A program made the position numbers and the translations under genes. This document shows, one piece after another, positions 39,461-48,828 of a DNA stretch of 64,000 bases. Every line of letters starts with the position of its first letter. Positions within the stretch are counted from its first letter, which is position 1. Source of the stretch: Marinobacterium weihaiense. GTDB lineage: Bacteria > Pseudomonadota > Gammaproteobacteria > Pseudomonadales > Balneatricaceae. The notes under the pieces were generated by a model, which saw nothing but the letters and a program-made list of their open reading frames with translations, ran no database searches and had not been told where the DNA came from. The DNA lies in assembly GCF_019061305.1 (NCBI RefSeq), contig NZ_JAHQZT010000004.1:144818-208817 (forward strand), read 5' to 3'.

Positions 39461-39865
39461 ATGCTGGTCACCATTGCCCGTTACACCTATCCCTATGAGG
39501 CGCAGATCGCCCGTGCCCTGCTCGACAGCGAGGGAATCCGAGCCTTTGTGGCGGATGAGCAGACCATCAACATGCAGTGGCTGTACTCCGATGCTCTGGG
39601 CGGCGTGCGCCTGCAGGTTGCGGCCGAGGATGTCGAGCGGGCGTGTCAGCTGCTGGCCGAAGACCGAGAAGCGCCGCTGCTGGAGCAGGAGGGGGAGGAT
39701 CGGCCCGCCTGCCCGGTATGCGGCAGCCGCAACACCGCGCATCACCTGATCGGGCGGCGCTGGGCCTTTCTGATGTTCCTGGCTATCGACTTTCCGCTGT
39801 TCCGGGTGCGGGACGGCCTCCGCTGTCATGCCTGTGGGGCGATTACCGAACGACCCCGGCACTGA
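39461..39865 (+). CDS. DUF2007 domain protein with zinc ribbon
   Basis: A 134-residue protein. An N-terminal DUF2007 (putative signal-transducing) domain (about 1-70) opens VTIARYTYPYEAQIARALLDS and contains NMQWLYSDALGGVRLQV. It is followed by a zinc ribbon with Cys pairs CPVC (about 84-87) and CHAC (about 122-125) around a hydrophobic stretch FLMFLAIDFPLF. The ribosome site is very strong (GGAGGAAGGAGG). It is 47 bases after the deaminase gene, so they may share a transcript. Function unknown. Confidence 0.85.
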   Translation: MLVTIARYTYPYEAQIARALLDSEGIRAFVADEQTINMQWLYSDALGGVRLQVAAEDVERACQLLAEDREAPLLEQEGEDRPACPVCGSRNTAHHLIGRRWAFLMFLAIDFPLFRVRDGLRCHACGAITERPRH

Positions 39866-40036
39866 TGCTTCACTGCAACCCCGCGCCGATGTGTGGCATA
39901 ATCAATGTTTGAATATCGCTCGCCGGGGATGCCTTCATCACCGGCCCTGCCTTCATGTTTTCGTGTTCATGCCCCTGAAACGCCCGTCGATGATCTGCGG
40001 CCTGAACCCTCATTTTGACCAAGCGAGACCATTCCA

Positions 40037-41623
40037 TTGCTGACCACTGCAAATATCACCATGCAGTTTGGCGCCAAGCCACTGTTTGAAAACATCTCCG
40101 TTAAATTCGGCGACGGCAACCGTTATGGCCTGATCGGCGCCAACGGCTGCGGCAAGTCCACCTTCATGAAGATCCTCGGCGGTGATTTGGAGCCGTCTTC
40201 CGGTAACGTGTCCAAGGACCCGAATGAGCGTCTGGGCAAGTTGCGCCAGGATCAGTTCGCCTACGAGGAGTTCACCGTGGTGGATACCGTGATCATGGGC
40301 CACGAGGAGCTGTGGGCGATCAAGTCCGAGCGTGATGCCATCTACGCCAAGGCGGAAATGACCGAAGAGGACGGTATCCGCGCCGGTGAACTGGAAGCTG
40401 AATTTGCCGAAATGGACGGCTATACCGCCGAATCCCGCGCCGGTGAACTGCTGCTGGGTCTGGAAATTCCGGTGGAGCAGCACTTCGGTCTGATGAGCGA
40501 AGTGGCACCGGGCTGGAAGCTGCGCGTGCTGCTGGCGCAGGCGCTGTTCTCCGACCCGGATATCCTGCTGCTGGACGAGCCGACCAACAACCTGGATATC
40601 AACACCATCCGCTGGCTGGAAGGCGTGCTCAACCAGCGCAACTGCACCATGATCATCATCTCGCATGACCGTCACTTCCTGAACAGTGTCTGCACCCATA
40701 TGGCCGACATCGACTACGGTACGCTGAAGGTCTATCCGGGTACCTACGACGATTACATGCTGGCGTCCACCCAGGCCCGGGAGCGCATGCAGGCCGACAA
40801 CGCCAAGAAGAAGGCCCAGATCGCCGATCTCAAGGCGTTCGTCAGCCGTTTCTCCGCTAACGCCTCCAAATCGCGCCAGGCGACCTCGCGTTTGAAGCAG
40901 ATCGACAAGATCCAGCTGGACGAGATCAAACCCTCCAGCCGTCAGAACCCGTTCATCCGCTTCGAGCAGGCGAAGAAGCTGCACCGTACCGCGCTGGAAG
41001 TGGAAGGCCTGGCCAAGTCGTTCGACGAGGAACTGTTCTCCGGTCTTAATCTGCAGGTGAACGTAGGTGAGCGCATCGCCATCATCGGCCCCAACGGCAT
41101 CGGCAAGTCGACCCTGCTGAAATGTCTGGTCGGCGACCTGGAACCCAATGCCGGCACGGTGAAGTGGTCTGAAAACGCCGAGATCGGCTACTACGCCCAG
41201 GATCATGCCCATGAATTCGAAGAGGACAAGAACCTCTACGACTGGATGAGTCAGTGGGGCAAGGAAGGCGACGACGAGCAGGTGATTCGCGGCACTCTGG
41301 GCCGTATGCTGTTCTCGCATAAGGAGATCGACAAGTCGGTGAAGGTGATCTCCGGGGGCGAGCAGGGCCGCATGCTGTTCGGCAAGCTGATTCTGCAGCA
41401 GCCCAACATCATGCTGCTGGACGAGCCTACCAACCACCTGGATATGGAATCGATCGAGTCGCTCAACATGGCGCTGGAAAACTACCCGGGCACGCTGCTG
41501 TTTGTCAGCCATGACCGCGAGTTTGTCTCCTCGCTGGCGACCCGCATCATCGAGCTGACGCCGACCGGCATCGTCGATTTCCACGGCGACTACGAAGAGT
41601 ACCTGCGCTCCCAGGCGCAGTAA
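40037..41623 (+). CDS. ybiT: ABC-F family ATPase YbiT
   Basis: Soluble translation-associated ABC protein with two ATP cassettes and no membrane domain, 528 residues. First cassette: Walker [10 protein letters not shown], Walker [13 protein letters not shown]. Second: GPNGIGKST and [12 protein letters not shown]. The linker between them is charged and coiled-coil-like (about residues 240-300). The opening after the first codon ([24 protein letters not shown] by position 2-25) is nearly that of E. coli YbiT. The start codon is TTG at 40037, unusual but required to match the family; the next ATG is eight codons in. Likely acts at the ribosomal E site. Confidence 0.95.
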   Translation: MLTTANITMQFGAKPLFENISVKFGDGNRYGLIGANGCGKSTFMKILGGDLEPSSGNVSKDPNERLGKLRQDQFAYEEFTVVDTVIMGHEELWAIKSERDAIYAKAEMTEEDGIRAGELEAEFAEMDGYTAESRAGELLLGLEIPVEQHFGLMSEVAPGWKLRVLLAQALFSDPDILLLDEPTNNLDINTIRWLEGVLNQRNCTMIIISHDRHFLNSVCTHMADIDYGTLKVYPGTYDDYMLASTQARERMQADNAKKKAQIADLKAFVSRFSANASKSRQATSRLKQIDKIQLDEIKPSSRQNPFIRFEQAKKLHRTALEVEGLAKSFDEELFSGLNLQVNVGERIAIIGPNGIGKSTLLKCLVGDLEPNAGTVKWSENAEIGYYAQDHAHEFEEDKNLYDWMSQWGKEGDDEQVIRGTLGRMLFSHKEIDKSVKVISGGEQGRMLFGKLILQQPNIMLLDEPTNHLDMESIESLNMALENYPGTLLFVSHDREFVSSLATRIIELTPTGIVDFHGDYEEYLRSQAQ

Positions 41624-41630
41624 CGACTGC

Positions 41631-41659
41631 GGCCGGCACGGAGCGCCTTCCTGCCGGCC
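41631..41659 (+). terminator. GC-rich hairpin after ybiT
   Basis: Eight-base perfect arms GGCCGGCA / TGCCGGCC with a 13-base loop, beginning eight bases after the ybiT stop. There is no U-run, so it is a weak candidate terminator or 3'-end stabiliser. Confidence 0.35.
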
Positions 41660-41759
41660 TGCGCGCACTGTCGTGCCGGTGGGCGGCTTGCCAACCGGCC
41701 GGTCCCGTTGCAGACTAGATCGGTTGTTTCGAGGACTCACGACAAGGGAATGCGCAGTC

Positions 41760-42599
41760 ATGTTTCAGAAAAAATCCTCCTTCCTGGGCAGTGCCTTCGG
41801 GCTGATACTGATCGGCGTGGTCAGTCTGTTCTCGCTCAGTGCCTGTACCAACCCCAGTACCCCTGCCGGTCATGAAGGCTATGTATTTGAAAAGCCTAGA
41901 TTCTTTGGCGCTGGTGGCTACAAGGATACGCTCCGTGGACCGGCCAACTATGGCTTTTCACTGTGGCGTAACCAGGTGTTGAACATCGACATGCAGCCCA
42001 ACACCTATACCGAAACCTTCCGCATCCTGGCCCGCGACGACCTCAATATCCACTTCAATTTCCACGCCATCCTGTCCGTGCGCGAGGGTAGCGTGCGCCA
42101 GGTGGTGGAGCAGTACGGCGGTGAAAACTGGTATCCGCGTTATGTGCGCGAAACCTTCCGTACCTATGTGCGCGATGCCGTGCAGCAGTACGATAGCCGG
42201 GATCTGAAAACCCAGCGCGAGAACATCGCCATCGAGGTGTCCGAGAAGTTGCGCGCCTACCTGGCCGATACGCCCTTCAGCCTGACCAAGGTGGTGATCG
42301 GCAATATCAACTATCCCGAGATCGTGGCCACGGCGGTGGAGAAGCGGCTGGCGGCCCAGCAGCTGCTGTCGGAAAAAGAGACCCAGAAGGCCATCGCCCG
42401 CAAGGATGCCGAAATCCGCATCGAAGAGGCCAAGGGGATTGCCGAAGCGCAGCGCATCATCAATGCCACCCTGACTGCCAACTACCTGCAGCACGAGGCG
42501 ATCAACGCCCAGCTGAAAATGGCTGAATCCCCCAATCACACCACGGTGTACATCCCGGTGGGCACCAATGGTATTCCGCTGGTCAAGGAGTCACGCTAA
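41760..42599 (+). CDS. SPFH (prohibitin-like) domain lipoprotein
   Basis: Band 7/SPFH protein of 279 residues. The N-terminal hydrophobic segment ends with a good lipobox, SLSAC (Cys29), so it may be lipid-anchored in the periplasm, whereas most SPFH proteins are simply membrane-spanning. The SPFH core (about 38-190) includes TYTETFRILARDDLNIHFNF and a REGSVRQVVEQYG block; a coiled coil rich in Glu, Ala and Lys follows (about 195-250). Probably co-transcribed with the second SPFH gene 47 bases downstream. The pair recalls HflC/HflK but neither is a direct match. Confidence 0.85.
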   Translation: MFQKKSSFLGSAFGLILIGVVSLFSLSACTNPSTPAGHEGYVFEKPRFFGAGGYKDTLRGPANYGFSLWRNQVLNIDMQPNTYTETFRILARDDLNIHFNFHAILSVREGSVRQVVEQYGGENWYPRYVRETFRTYVRDAVQQYDSRDLKTQRENIAIEVSEKLRAYLADTPFSLTKVVIGNINYPEIVATAVEKRLAAQQLLSEKETQKAIARKDAEIRIEEAKGIAEAQRIINATLTANYLQHEAINAQLKMAESPNHTTVYIPVGTNGIPLVKESR

Positions 42600-42646
42600 G
42601 TCAGCGCCCCTTGCCCGTTAACCCTTGCATACAAGGAACCCGCTCC

Positions 42647-44014
42647 ATGGATGATCACACTCCAACACAGCGTCTTTCGTTCAAGAAGGGCAAGTTCATC
42701 GCCGGCGGCGTTGTCGCCCTGGTGCTGATGTACGTGCTGTCACAATCCTTTTTCTATGCCGAGCCCGGCTACATCTACCACGTGCGCACGGTGACCGGTA
42801 ACGAAGCCGTGGTGACCGAGATCGGTTACAAGTTCTACCCGTTCGGGCGCTACAACTCCTGGAAGCGGGCCATGACCGTTCAGGCGGTGTCGGGCTCCAG
42901 CCAGGATGCCATTACCTCGGAAAAGGATTCCAACAACGCCTCGGCCAGCCTGCCACCGCTGAGCATCATGTTCCTGGATCAGGTGGATGCCCATGCCCAG
43001 GCAACGGTGCGTTTTTCCATCCCCTCCGATGAAGAGTCCTTTCTAAAACTGGCCCATGAATACCGTTCGCCGGAGAACCTGCTGCGCACGGCGCTGCTGC
43101 CGGTGTTCAAGGAAACCCTGCAGGCCAACGCATCGCTGATGACGGCGGAAGAGTACTACGCCGGTGGCCGTACCGAGTTCAACTCCGAGTTTGAAAACCA
43201 GATGCGCAACGGCATCTACCTGGTCAAGCGTGAAGAGGTCAGCGTCAATTCGGGGCGCCTGGCCAGTGGCACGGCCAATGTGGCTCTGGGCACCGAGCAG
43301 GAAGAGTACGGCGAAGACGACAAGACCGTGTTTGTGGTGCAGAAGGTACTGGATGAAACCGGTCAGCCGCGTCGCAAGCAGCAGCGTTTCACTGATTATG
43401 GCATCACCGTGGTCTCGGCGCTGGTGACCGATATCAAGCCGAACCAGAAGTTCATCGAGCGCATGCAGCTGAAACAGAAGGCCTCCGCCGACCGTGCCAT
43501 CGCCCGCGAGCAGCGGGTGCAGGAAGAAGAACAGCGCCTGCTGGCGATTGCCCGTGGCGAACGCGAGGTGGCCGAGCGCCAGGCGCAGGCGAAGGTAGAC
43601 CAGATCCAGAAGACGACCGAAGCCCAGACCGAAAAGCAGTTGGCCATTACCCGGGCTGAAAAGCTGAAGGCGGAAGCGGAAATCCAGCGTGAAACCGCTG
43701 AAATTAATCTGGAAAAGGCTAAGATCGAAGCCCAGACCCAGCGTACGCTGGCGGAGGCCGAAGCCTACCAGAAACAGGTGATCCTGGAAGCGGATAACGC
43801 CCTGGCGCAGAAGCTGGAAGCGGAAATCAAGATCCAGCAGTTGTGGGCCGAAGCTTACGCCAAGCGCCAAGTGCCGACCAATGTCTTTGGCGGCGGCAGC
43901 GGCGGAGATGGCGCCCCGGTCGGCAACGACTACGAAACCAAGGCGTTCATGCAGCTGCTGACGCTGGATGCGGCCAAGCGTCTGAATTACGACCGCGATC
44001 TGGTCAAAGACTGA
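42647..44014 (+). CDS. SPFH-domain membrane protein with long coiled coil
   Basis: A 455-residue protein. It has one N-terminal membrane segment (about residues 17-37), an SPFH-like domain (about 40-230), then a long Glu/Ala/Lys/Gln-rich coiled coil (about residues 275-405, repeated EAQTEKQLAITRAEK-type heptads), a Gly-rich stretch and a C-terminal tail. This flotillin-like build suggests a ring or scaffold in the inner membrane. AAGGAA is ahead of ATG 42647. Its partner is the smaller SPFH lipoprotein just upstream; the cytoplasmic or periplasmic side of the complex is unclear because the partner seems lipid-anchored. Confidence 0.87.
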   Translation: MDDHTPTQRLSFKKGKFIAGGVVALVLMYVLSQSFFYAEPGYIYHVRTVTGNEAVVTEIGYKFYPFGRYNSWKRAMTVQAVSGSSQDAITSEKDSNNASASLPPLSIMFLDQVDAHAQATVRFSIPSDEESFLKLAHEYRSPENLLRTALLPVFKETLQANASLMTAEEYYAGGRTEFNSEFENQMRNGIYLVKREEVSVNSGRLASGTANVALGTEQEEYGEDDKTVFVVQKVLDETGQPRRKQQRFTDYGITVVSALVTDIKPNQKFIERMQLKQKASADRAIAREQRVQEEEQRLLAIARGEREVAERQAQAKVDQIQKTTEAQTEKQLAITRAEKLKAEAEIQRETAEINLEKAKIEAQTQRTLAEAEAYQKQVILEADNALAQKLEAEIKIQQLWAEAYAKRQVPTNVFGGGSGGDGAPVGNDYETKAFMQLLTLDAAKRLNYDRDLVKD

Positions 44015-44122
44015 ACCTGCCCGGCGCCTCGGAGATCGGACCCGCATATGGGGCCGGTCTTCGGTTGGGCCGATGCGGCCGGCATGCGATAATGGCAACT
44101 TTACCCAGCCGAGTATGCCGCC

Positions 44123-45400
44123 GTGACCGCTTTTGCCGACCTTTCTCTTTGCCCTGAACTGGTGACCACCCTGCAGGATCTTGGCTACCGGCAGCCGACC
44201 CCGATCCAGACGCAGGCGATACCGCAGGTACTGGCCGGGCATGATCTTATAGCCGAAGCCCAGACCGGCACCGGCAAGACTGCGGCCTTTGCGCTGCCGA
44301 TCATTCAGCGCCTGAGCCGCGAGCCGGTCGAGGGCGATTACCACCACATCCGCGCGCTGGTGCTGGTTCCGACCCGGGAGCTGGCCGTCCAGGTGGGCGA
44401 CAACATGCTGGAATATGGCCGCCTGCTGGGCATGCGGGTGATCTCCATTTTCGGCGGCGTGCGTTTCGACAACCAGATCCGCAAGATGAAACGCGGCGCC
44501 GACGTTCTGGTCGCCACGCCGGGGCGTCTGCTGGACATGCTCAAGCAGAAGAAACTGTCGCTTGAACAGCTGCAGGTGCTGGTGCTGGATGAAGCGGATC
44601 GCATGCTGGATCTGGGCTTTATCCACGATATCCGCACACTGATGAGCCACATGCCCGAACAGCGCCAGACGCTGCTGTTCTCGGCCACGCTCAATGGCCC
44701 GGTGGAAGCCCTGGCCGAGTCTCTGCTGCGCCAGCCGCAACGGATTCAGGTGGCGCGGCGCAATGCCGCCAGCCAGCAGGTCAAGCAGAGTGCCTACGCG
44801 GTCACCAATGCCGACAAGACCGACGTGCTCAGTTACCTGATTCGTGAAGGCCAGTGGCAGCAGACCCTGGTGTTTACCCGTACCAAGCGCCGCGCCGACC
44901 TGGTGGCGGAACAGCTGCAGGGAGAAGGCATCAGTGCCCTGGCCATTCATGGCGACCGTCATCAGCGCGAGCGGCTGGCGGCGCTGCAGGCGTTCAGCAA
45001 TGGCGAGGTACAGGTGCTGGTGGCGACGGACGTGGCGGCGCGCGGGCTGGACATCGAAGCGCTGCCGCAGGTAGTCAACTATGATCTGCCCAACCAGGCC
45101 GAGGCCTACGTCCACCGCATCGGCCGGACCGGCCGTGCCGGCAAGCGCGGCTGGGCCGTCTCGCTGGTGGCGCCGGAAGAGCGACGCTTCCTGGCAGCGA
45201 TCAGTGCCCTGATCGGCAAGCCGCTGCAGGTGCAGCCGGTGCCCCGGTTCGAGAATGGTCGCTGGATCGAGGGCCAGCCATTGGCCGATAAGAAACCCAA
45301 GGTGACCAAACCGGGCCGGAAAAAGCCGGCACCCAAGCCGGATGCTTCGGTTGGTGCGCCCAAAAAACCGGGCATTCGGCCCTCGATGTTCAAGAAATAA
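44123..45400 (+). CDS. DEAD-box RNA helicase, RhlE type
   Basis: ATP-dependent RNA helicase with 425 residues. Motifs complete: Q-motif PTPIQ, Walker A AQTGTGKTAAF, PTRELAVQV, GGVRFDNQ, TPGRLLD, DEAD, SAT, then domain 2 with ARGLDIEALPQV and HRIGRTGRAG. The C-terminus is a basic, Pro/Lys-rich tail (KKPKVTKPGRKKPAPKP) as in RhlE. The start codon is GTG 44123 and the ribosome site is weak. Second DEAD-box gene of the window, complete unlike that at the left edge. Followed closely by ybaK. Confidence 0.93.
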   Translation: MTAFADLSLCPELVTTLQDLGYRQPTPIQTQAIPQVLAGHDLIAEAQTGTGKTAAFALPIIQRLSREPVEGDYHHIRALVLVPTRELAVQVGDNMLEYGRLLGMRVISIFGGVRFDNQIRKMKRGADVLVATPGRLLDMLKQKKLSLEQLQVLVLDEADRMLDLGFIHDIRTLMSHMPEQRQTLLFSATLNGPVEALAESLLRQPQRIQVARRNAASQQVKQSAYAVTNADKTDVLSYLIREGQWQQTLVFTRTKRRADLVAEQLQGEGISALAIHGDRHQRERLAALQAFSNGEVQVLVATDVAARGLDIEALPQVVNYDLPNQAEAYVHRIGRTGRAGKRGWAVSLVAPEERRFLAAISALIGKPLQVQPVPRFENGRWIEGQPLADKKPKVTKPGRKKPAPKPDASVGAPKKPGIRPSMFKK

Positions 45401-45429
45401 CCCAGTCAACAGATGTAGGAGATACAGGG

Positions 45430-45897
45430 ATGACACCCGCCATCAACCTGGTCCGCAAGGCCAAAGTTGAACACCGGATCCACGAGTACCAGCATGATGC
45501 AGCGGCGGAGTCCTATGGCCTGGAAGCCGTGGAAAAACTGGGTCTGGCCGCCGAGCAGGTGTTCAAGACGCTGGTAGTCAGTCTGGATGGCAAGACCCTG
45601 GCCATCGGCGTGGTCCCCGTGGCCGGCAAGCTTAATCTGAAACAGATTGCTAAGGCCGCCGGCGCCAAGAAGGCATCGATGGCCGATCCGGCCGAGGTTG
45701 AGCGTACCACCGGCTATGTGCTCGGCGGGGTCAGCCCGCTGGGACAGAAAAAGCGCCTGGCAACATTCATTGATGCCAGTGCCGAACAGTTTGACACCCT
45801 TCACGTCAGTGCCGGGCGGCGCGGGCTGGAGATCGAACTGGCGCCCGCCGACCTGGCAAGGCTGACCGGCGGGCGTTTTGCCGCCATCGCGGGCTGA
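45430..45897 (+). CDS. ybaK: Cys-tRNA(Pro) deacylase YbaK
   Basis: Trans-editing enzyme that hydrolyses cysteinyl-tRNA(Pro) made in error by prolyl-tRNA synthetase. The 155-residue product is full length. Seen: the catalytic-loop KTLVVSLDGK, KKASMADPAEVERTTGYVLGGVSPLGQKK (by position about 80-108), and the C-terminal GRRGLEIELAPADLARL. An AGGAGATACAGGG site lies just before ATG 45430. It follows rhlE by 29 bases and may be read from the same transcript. Confidence 0.95.
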   Translation: MTPAINLVRKAKVEHRIHEYQHDAAAESYGLEAVEKLGLAAEQVFKTLVVSLDGKTLAIGVVPVAGKLNLKQIAKAAGAKKASMADPAEVERTTGYVLGGVSPLGQKKRLATFIDASAEQFDTLHVSAGRRGLEIELAPADLARLTGGRFAAIAG

Positions 45898-45998
45898 GCA
45901 CGCCCACCTGCAAAAGCACCGGTTGCGGCGGGTTCGCTTGCCAAGCCGGGGACAACTGGCATGATGGCAGTATTGGTCACACGACAAGGACATGCATC

Positions 45999-46709
45999 AT
46001 GTTGCTGCTGGAAATACTGTTGCTGACGTTACTGGCCGGGCTGAGCATGCCGGCCGGTGCACTGGTTGCCCGCCTGGAGCATATTCATCCCCGCTGGCTG
46101 GAAAAGGAGTTTCGTCACAGTGTCATCGCCTTCGGCGGCGGGGCCCTGTTGTCGGCGGTGGCGCTGGTACTGGTGCCGGACGGCATCGAGCATCTGAACA
46201 CGCGCATGGCACTGATCTGGTTTTTACTGGGCGGGCTGGTGTTCATGCTGATCGACGTGTTGCTGAACCTTTTCAAAACCTCGGCCAGCCAGTTGGTGGC
46301 CATGCTGGCCGATTTCATCCCCGAATCCATTGCGCTGGGGGCGGCCTTTGCCCTTGGCGGCAGCAACGGCCTGCTGCTGGCGCTGCTGATCGGCTTGCAG
46401 AACATGCCCGAGGGGTTCAATGCCTTCCGTGAACTGCGTCACTCCAGCCATTACTCCGCCAACCGGATCATTGTCACCTTTGCCTTGATGGCCCTGCTGG
46501 GGCCAGTGGCCGGGCTGGTCGGTTTCATCTGGCTGGCCGCGTACCCGGCGTTTGTATCTGCAGTGATGCTGTTCGCGGCCGGCGGCATTCTTTATTCGGT
46601 GTTCCAGGACATCGCACCACAGGCCAGGCTGGCCCGGCACTGGGGGCCGCCGATGGGTGCCGTGCTCGGGTTTGCCCTGGGGATTGCCGGGCACATGCTG
46701 ACGGTCTGA
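45999..46709 (+). CDS. ZIP-family divalent metal transporter
   Basis: Inner-membrane ZIP-type transporter of 236 residues with about eight membrane helices. The two transport motifs are seen: helix IV IPESIALGAAFALGG and helix V LQNMPEGFNAFRELRHS. The N-terminal half has HSVIAFGGGALLSAVALVLVPDG. The loop usually rich in His is short here. Zinc is the likely substrate from ZupT-like relatives, although ZIP proteins also carry Fe, Mn or Co. A zinc exporter/importer of a different family (zntB) is elsewhere in the window. Confidence 0.9.
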   Translation: MLLLEILLLTLLAGLSMPAGALVARLEHIHPRWLEKEFRHSVIAFGGGALLSAVALVLVPDGIEHLNTRMALIWFLLGGLVFMLIDVLLNLFKTSASQLVAMLADFIPESIALGAAFALGGSNGLLLALLIGLQNMPEGFNAFRELRHSSHYSANRIIVTFALMALLGPVAGLVGFIWLAAYPAFVSAVMLFAAGGILYSVFQDIAPQARLARHWGPPMGAVLGFALGIAGHMLTV

Positions 46710-46757
46710 GCCGGGTGGCATACACTGTTCTGATTCATGTTGTGCGGAGTACACCCG

Positions 46758-47717
46758 ATGATGGCACCTGCGGATGTGGACAACCTCAAGGCCCTTCTGG
46801 AGCTGGCCGTGCTGGCGCCTTCGAGCCACAACACCCAGCCCTGGCAGTTTCGGCTGCAGACGGGGCAGATCGAGCTGCATGCGGACTTCAGTCGCACCCT
46901 GCCGGTAAACGACCCGGCCGGCCGCGAGCTGCATATCAGTTGTGGCTGTGCGCTGTTCAACCTCCGAGTGGCCGCGGCCGAGGCTGGCTGGGCGCTGCAC
47001 ATCAATAGCTTGCCGGATCCGGCCGTGCCCGCGCTGCTGGCGCGAGTACAGGTGCTGGCGGGCGAGGGGGAAGCCGGGCTGGCCGGGCTGACCGAAGCCG
47101 TACTGTTGCGCCGTACCTACCGCAACCGCTTTCAGGCCCGTGAGCCCACGCCGGAGCTGGCCACGCGGCTGGAACTGGCTGTACGCAGCGAAGGCGCCGC
47201 GCTGCAGTGGCTTAATACGGCCGATGAGCGCCAGGCCCTGATAGCGATGGTGCGCGAAGGGGATAACCGCCAGTGGCAGAACGAAGCCTGGCGCCAGGAG
47301 CTGGCCCAGTGGCTGCACGGTGCGGGCCGGGGGGAGGGACTCAGTGTGCCCGGCCTGGTCGCGCCGCTGGTGCGCGGTGTGGTGCGCCATTTCGACATGG
47401 GCCGAAGCCTGGCGACTCAGGATGGGTTGCTGGCCGACGAGTCACCGGCACTGATGGTGCTGTCAACGGTAACGGATGAGCCTCAGGCCTGGCTGGAAGC
47501 CGGGCAGGCATTGCAGCGATTGCTTCTGGAAGCGCAGCGGGAGGGGCTTCAGGCCTCCTACCTGAACCAGCCGCTTCAGGTGGCCGAGCTGCGGACGCGG
47601 CTGCAGCAGGCATTGGCGCTTGAAGGTTATCCACAGGTCCTGATGCGCATGGGGTACCCGGAAGAGCGATTGGCCGCATCCCCCCGCCGACCGCTGGATG
47701 ATGTCATCCTGCCATAA
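46758..47717 (+). CDS. Acg-type nitroreductase family protein
   Basis: FMN-binding nitroreductase-fold protein of 319 residues, closest in build to the mycobacterial Acg group. Seen: LAVLAPSSHNTQPWQF at the N-terminus (FMN phosphate contact), an internally truncated first repeat, LLRRTYRNRFQAREPT in the middle, and a C-terminal region with LMVLSTVTDEPQAWLEAGQALQRLL. A GGAG site eight bases before fixes the start at ATG 46758, not at 46737. Acg members are thought to sequester FMN or act under low oxygen; activity here is unproved. Confidence 0.85.
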   Translation: MMAPADVDNLKALLELAVLAPSSHNTQPWQFRLQTGQIELHADFSRTLPVNDPAGRELHISCGCALFNLRVAAAEAGWALHINSLPDPAVPALLARVQVLAGEGEAGLAGLTEAVLLRRTYRNRFQAREPTPELATRLELAVRSEGAALQWLNTADERQALIAMVREGDNRQWQNEAWRQELAQWLHGAGRGEGLSVPGLVAPLVRGVVRHFDMGRSLATQDGLLADESPALMVLSTVTDEPQAWLEAGQALQRLLLEAQREGLQASYLNQPLQVAELRTRLQQALALEGYPQVLMRMGYPEERLAASPRRPLDDVILP

Positions 47718-47740
47718 AAAAGCCCGTCAGATGACGGGCC
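47716..47740 (-). terminator. Intrinsic terminator of the acylase-porin operon
   Basis: On the minus strand an eight-base stem (GCCCGTCA / TGACGGGC, 47722-47739) with a two-base loop is followed by six T. It ends the porin gene's transcript. The convergent nitroreductase gene stops right beside it. Confidence 0.88.
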
Positions 47741-47787
47741 GAAAAAGAGATCCTTCTCTTGCAGCGTATGTTGAACGGCGGCCGGGG

Positions 47788-48810
47788 TCAGAAGTCGAGG
47801 CGGTACCCCAGCACCGTGCGGTCGTAGGACACCACGCTGTCGTCAGCATCGTTGTCGATGTAGTTGAAGTACAGGCGTGCCCGGTTGCCCAGGTCATACT
47901 GTACCCCGGCGGCCCACTGGTTCAGTTCCACCCCGGTGTTGTTCTCCTCGTAGCGGGTGCCGCGCACCTTCCAGGTAAAGGCGCCGGTTTTATACAGCAA
48001 GCCGGCCTCCAGTACCTCTCGATCCACGTCCAGCGAGGTACCCGTAGGGTTGGTGCCGCTGATCAGGTCGTAGATGCTGGTGCCGCTGCCCTGCTGGTTT
48101 TCGTAACGCGCCACGAAACTCAGCGGGTCGCTGACCTTGATGCGGGTGCCCAGCGCCCAGCTGTCCAGGTCATAGTCGACGCCCCCGGCATTGCTGCCGA
48201 TATTGCCGTAGGACGCGGCCAGGTAGACCCTCTCGCCTTCGTATTTCACGTTCAGGTCGTAGCTGTCCAGGGTGTCGTCCTGCTCACCATCGTTGTCACT
48301 GCCGCTGCCGGCGATCACCAGATGACCGGCCAGCTGCCAGTTGCCGAACGTGGGCGAGAGGTAGGACAGGCTGTTGTCCGGGCGCCAGTGGCCGGCAAAG
48401 CCGCCCAGCTGGAAACGCTCGCCGCCATCGGCAGCCGCGGCATTGAAGATATCGGTGGTGGAGTTGGTCCAGATGTAATGCATCTGCCACTGTTTGCCGA
48501 GCAGCAGCGTACCCCAGTCACCGGTAGCCCCCACGTAGGCCAGACGGGGGCTGAACATGGTGCCGTCGTTGTCGGTAGTGTCCACGTTGGCTTCCCAGTG
48601 GAACAGACCCTGAGTGTGGTCCAGTCCCAGATCCACATCGCCCTTGAGGCCGAAGCGGGACGAGCCGTCACGCAGGTCCAGATCGCTGCTGCTTCTGGCA
48701 TCCAGCTCCACGCGCAGTGAGCCGTACAACGTGGTGTCGGCGTGTGCCAGGGAGGCGTGAGTGGCCGGCAGGGCGGCGGCCACCATCAATGCAAGTGTCA
48801 GTTTTTTCAT
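47788..48810 (-). CDS. Outer-membrane porin (Gram-negative general porin)
   Basis: A 340-residue outer-membrane beta-barrel. Signal peptide MKKLTLALMVAAALPATHASLAHA, cleaved about residue 24, then alternating beta-strand pattern starting DTTLYGSLRVELDARS and ending GYRLDF with the terminal Phe required for BAM assembly. The length suits a 16-strand trimeric porin. Acidic loops (SSSDLDLRDG, GSGSDNDGEQDD) suggest cation preference, which is inference. It starts 18 bases after the penicillin-acylase-like gene and shares its terminator, so the porin likely admits that enzyme's substrates. Confidence 0.92.
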   Translation of the reverse strand: MKKLTLALMVAAALPATHASLAHADTTLYGSLRVELDARSSSDLDLRDGSSRFGLKGDVDLGLDHTQGLFHWEANVDTTDNDGTMFSPRLAYVGATGDWGTLLLGKQWQMHYIWTNSTTDIFNAAAADGGERFQLGGFAGHWRPDNSLSYLSPTFGNWQLAGHLVIAGSGSDNDGEQDDTLDSYDLNVKYEGERVYLAASYGNIGSNAGGVDYDLDSWALGTRIKVSDPLSFVARYENQQGSGTSIYDLISGTNPTGTSLDVDREVLEAGLLYKTGAFTWKVRGTRYEENNTGVELNQWAAGVQYDLGNRARLYFNYIDNDADDSVVSYDRTVLGYRLDF

Positions 48811-48828
48811 CGGATACTGCCTTTTTAT

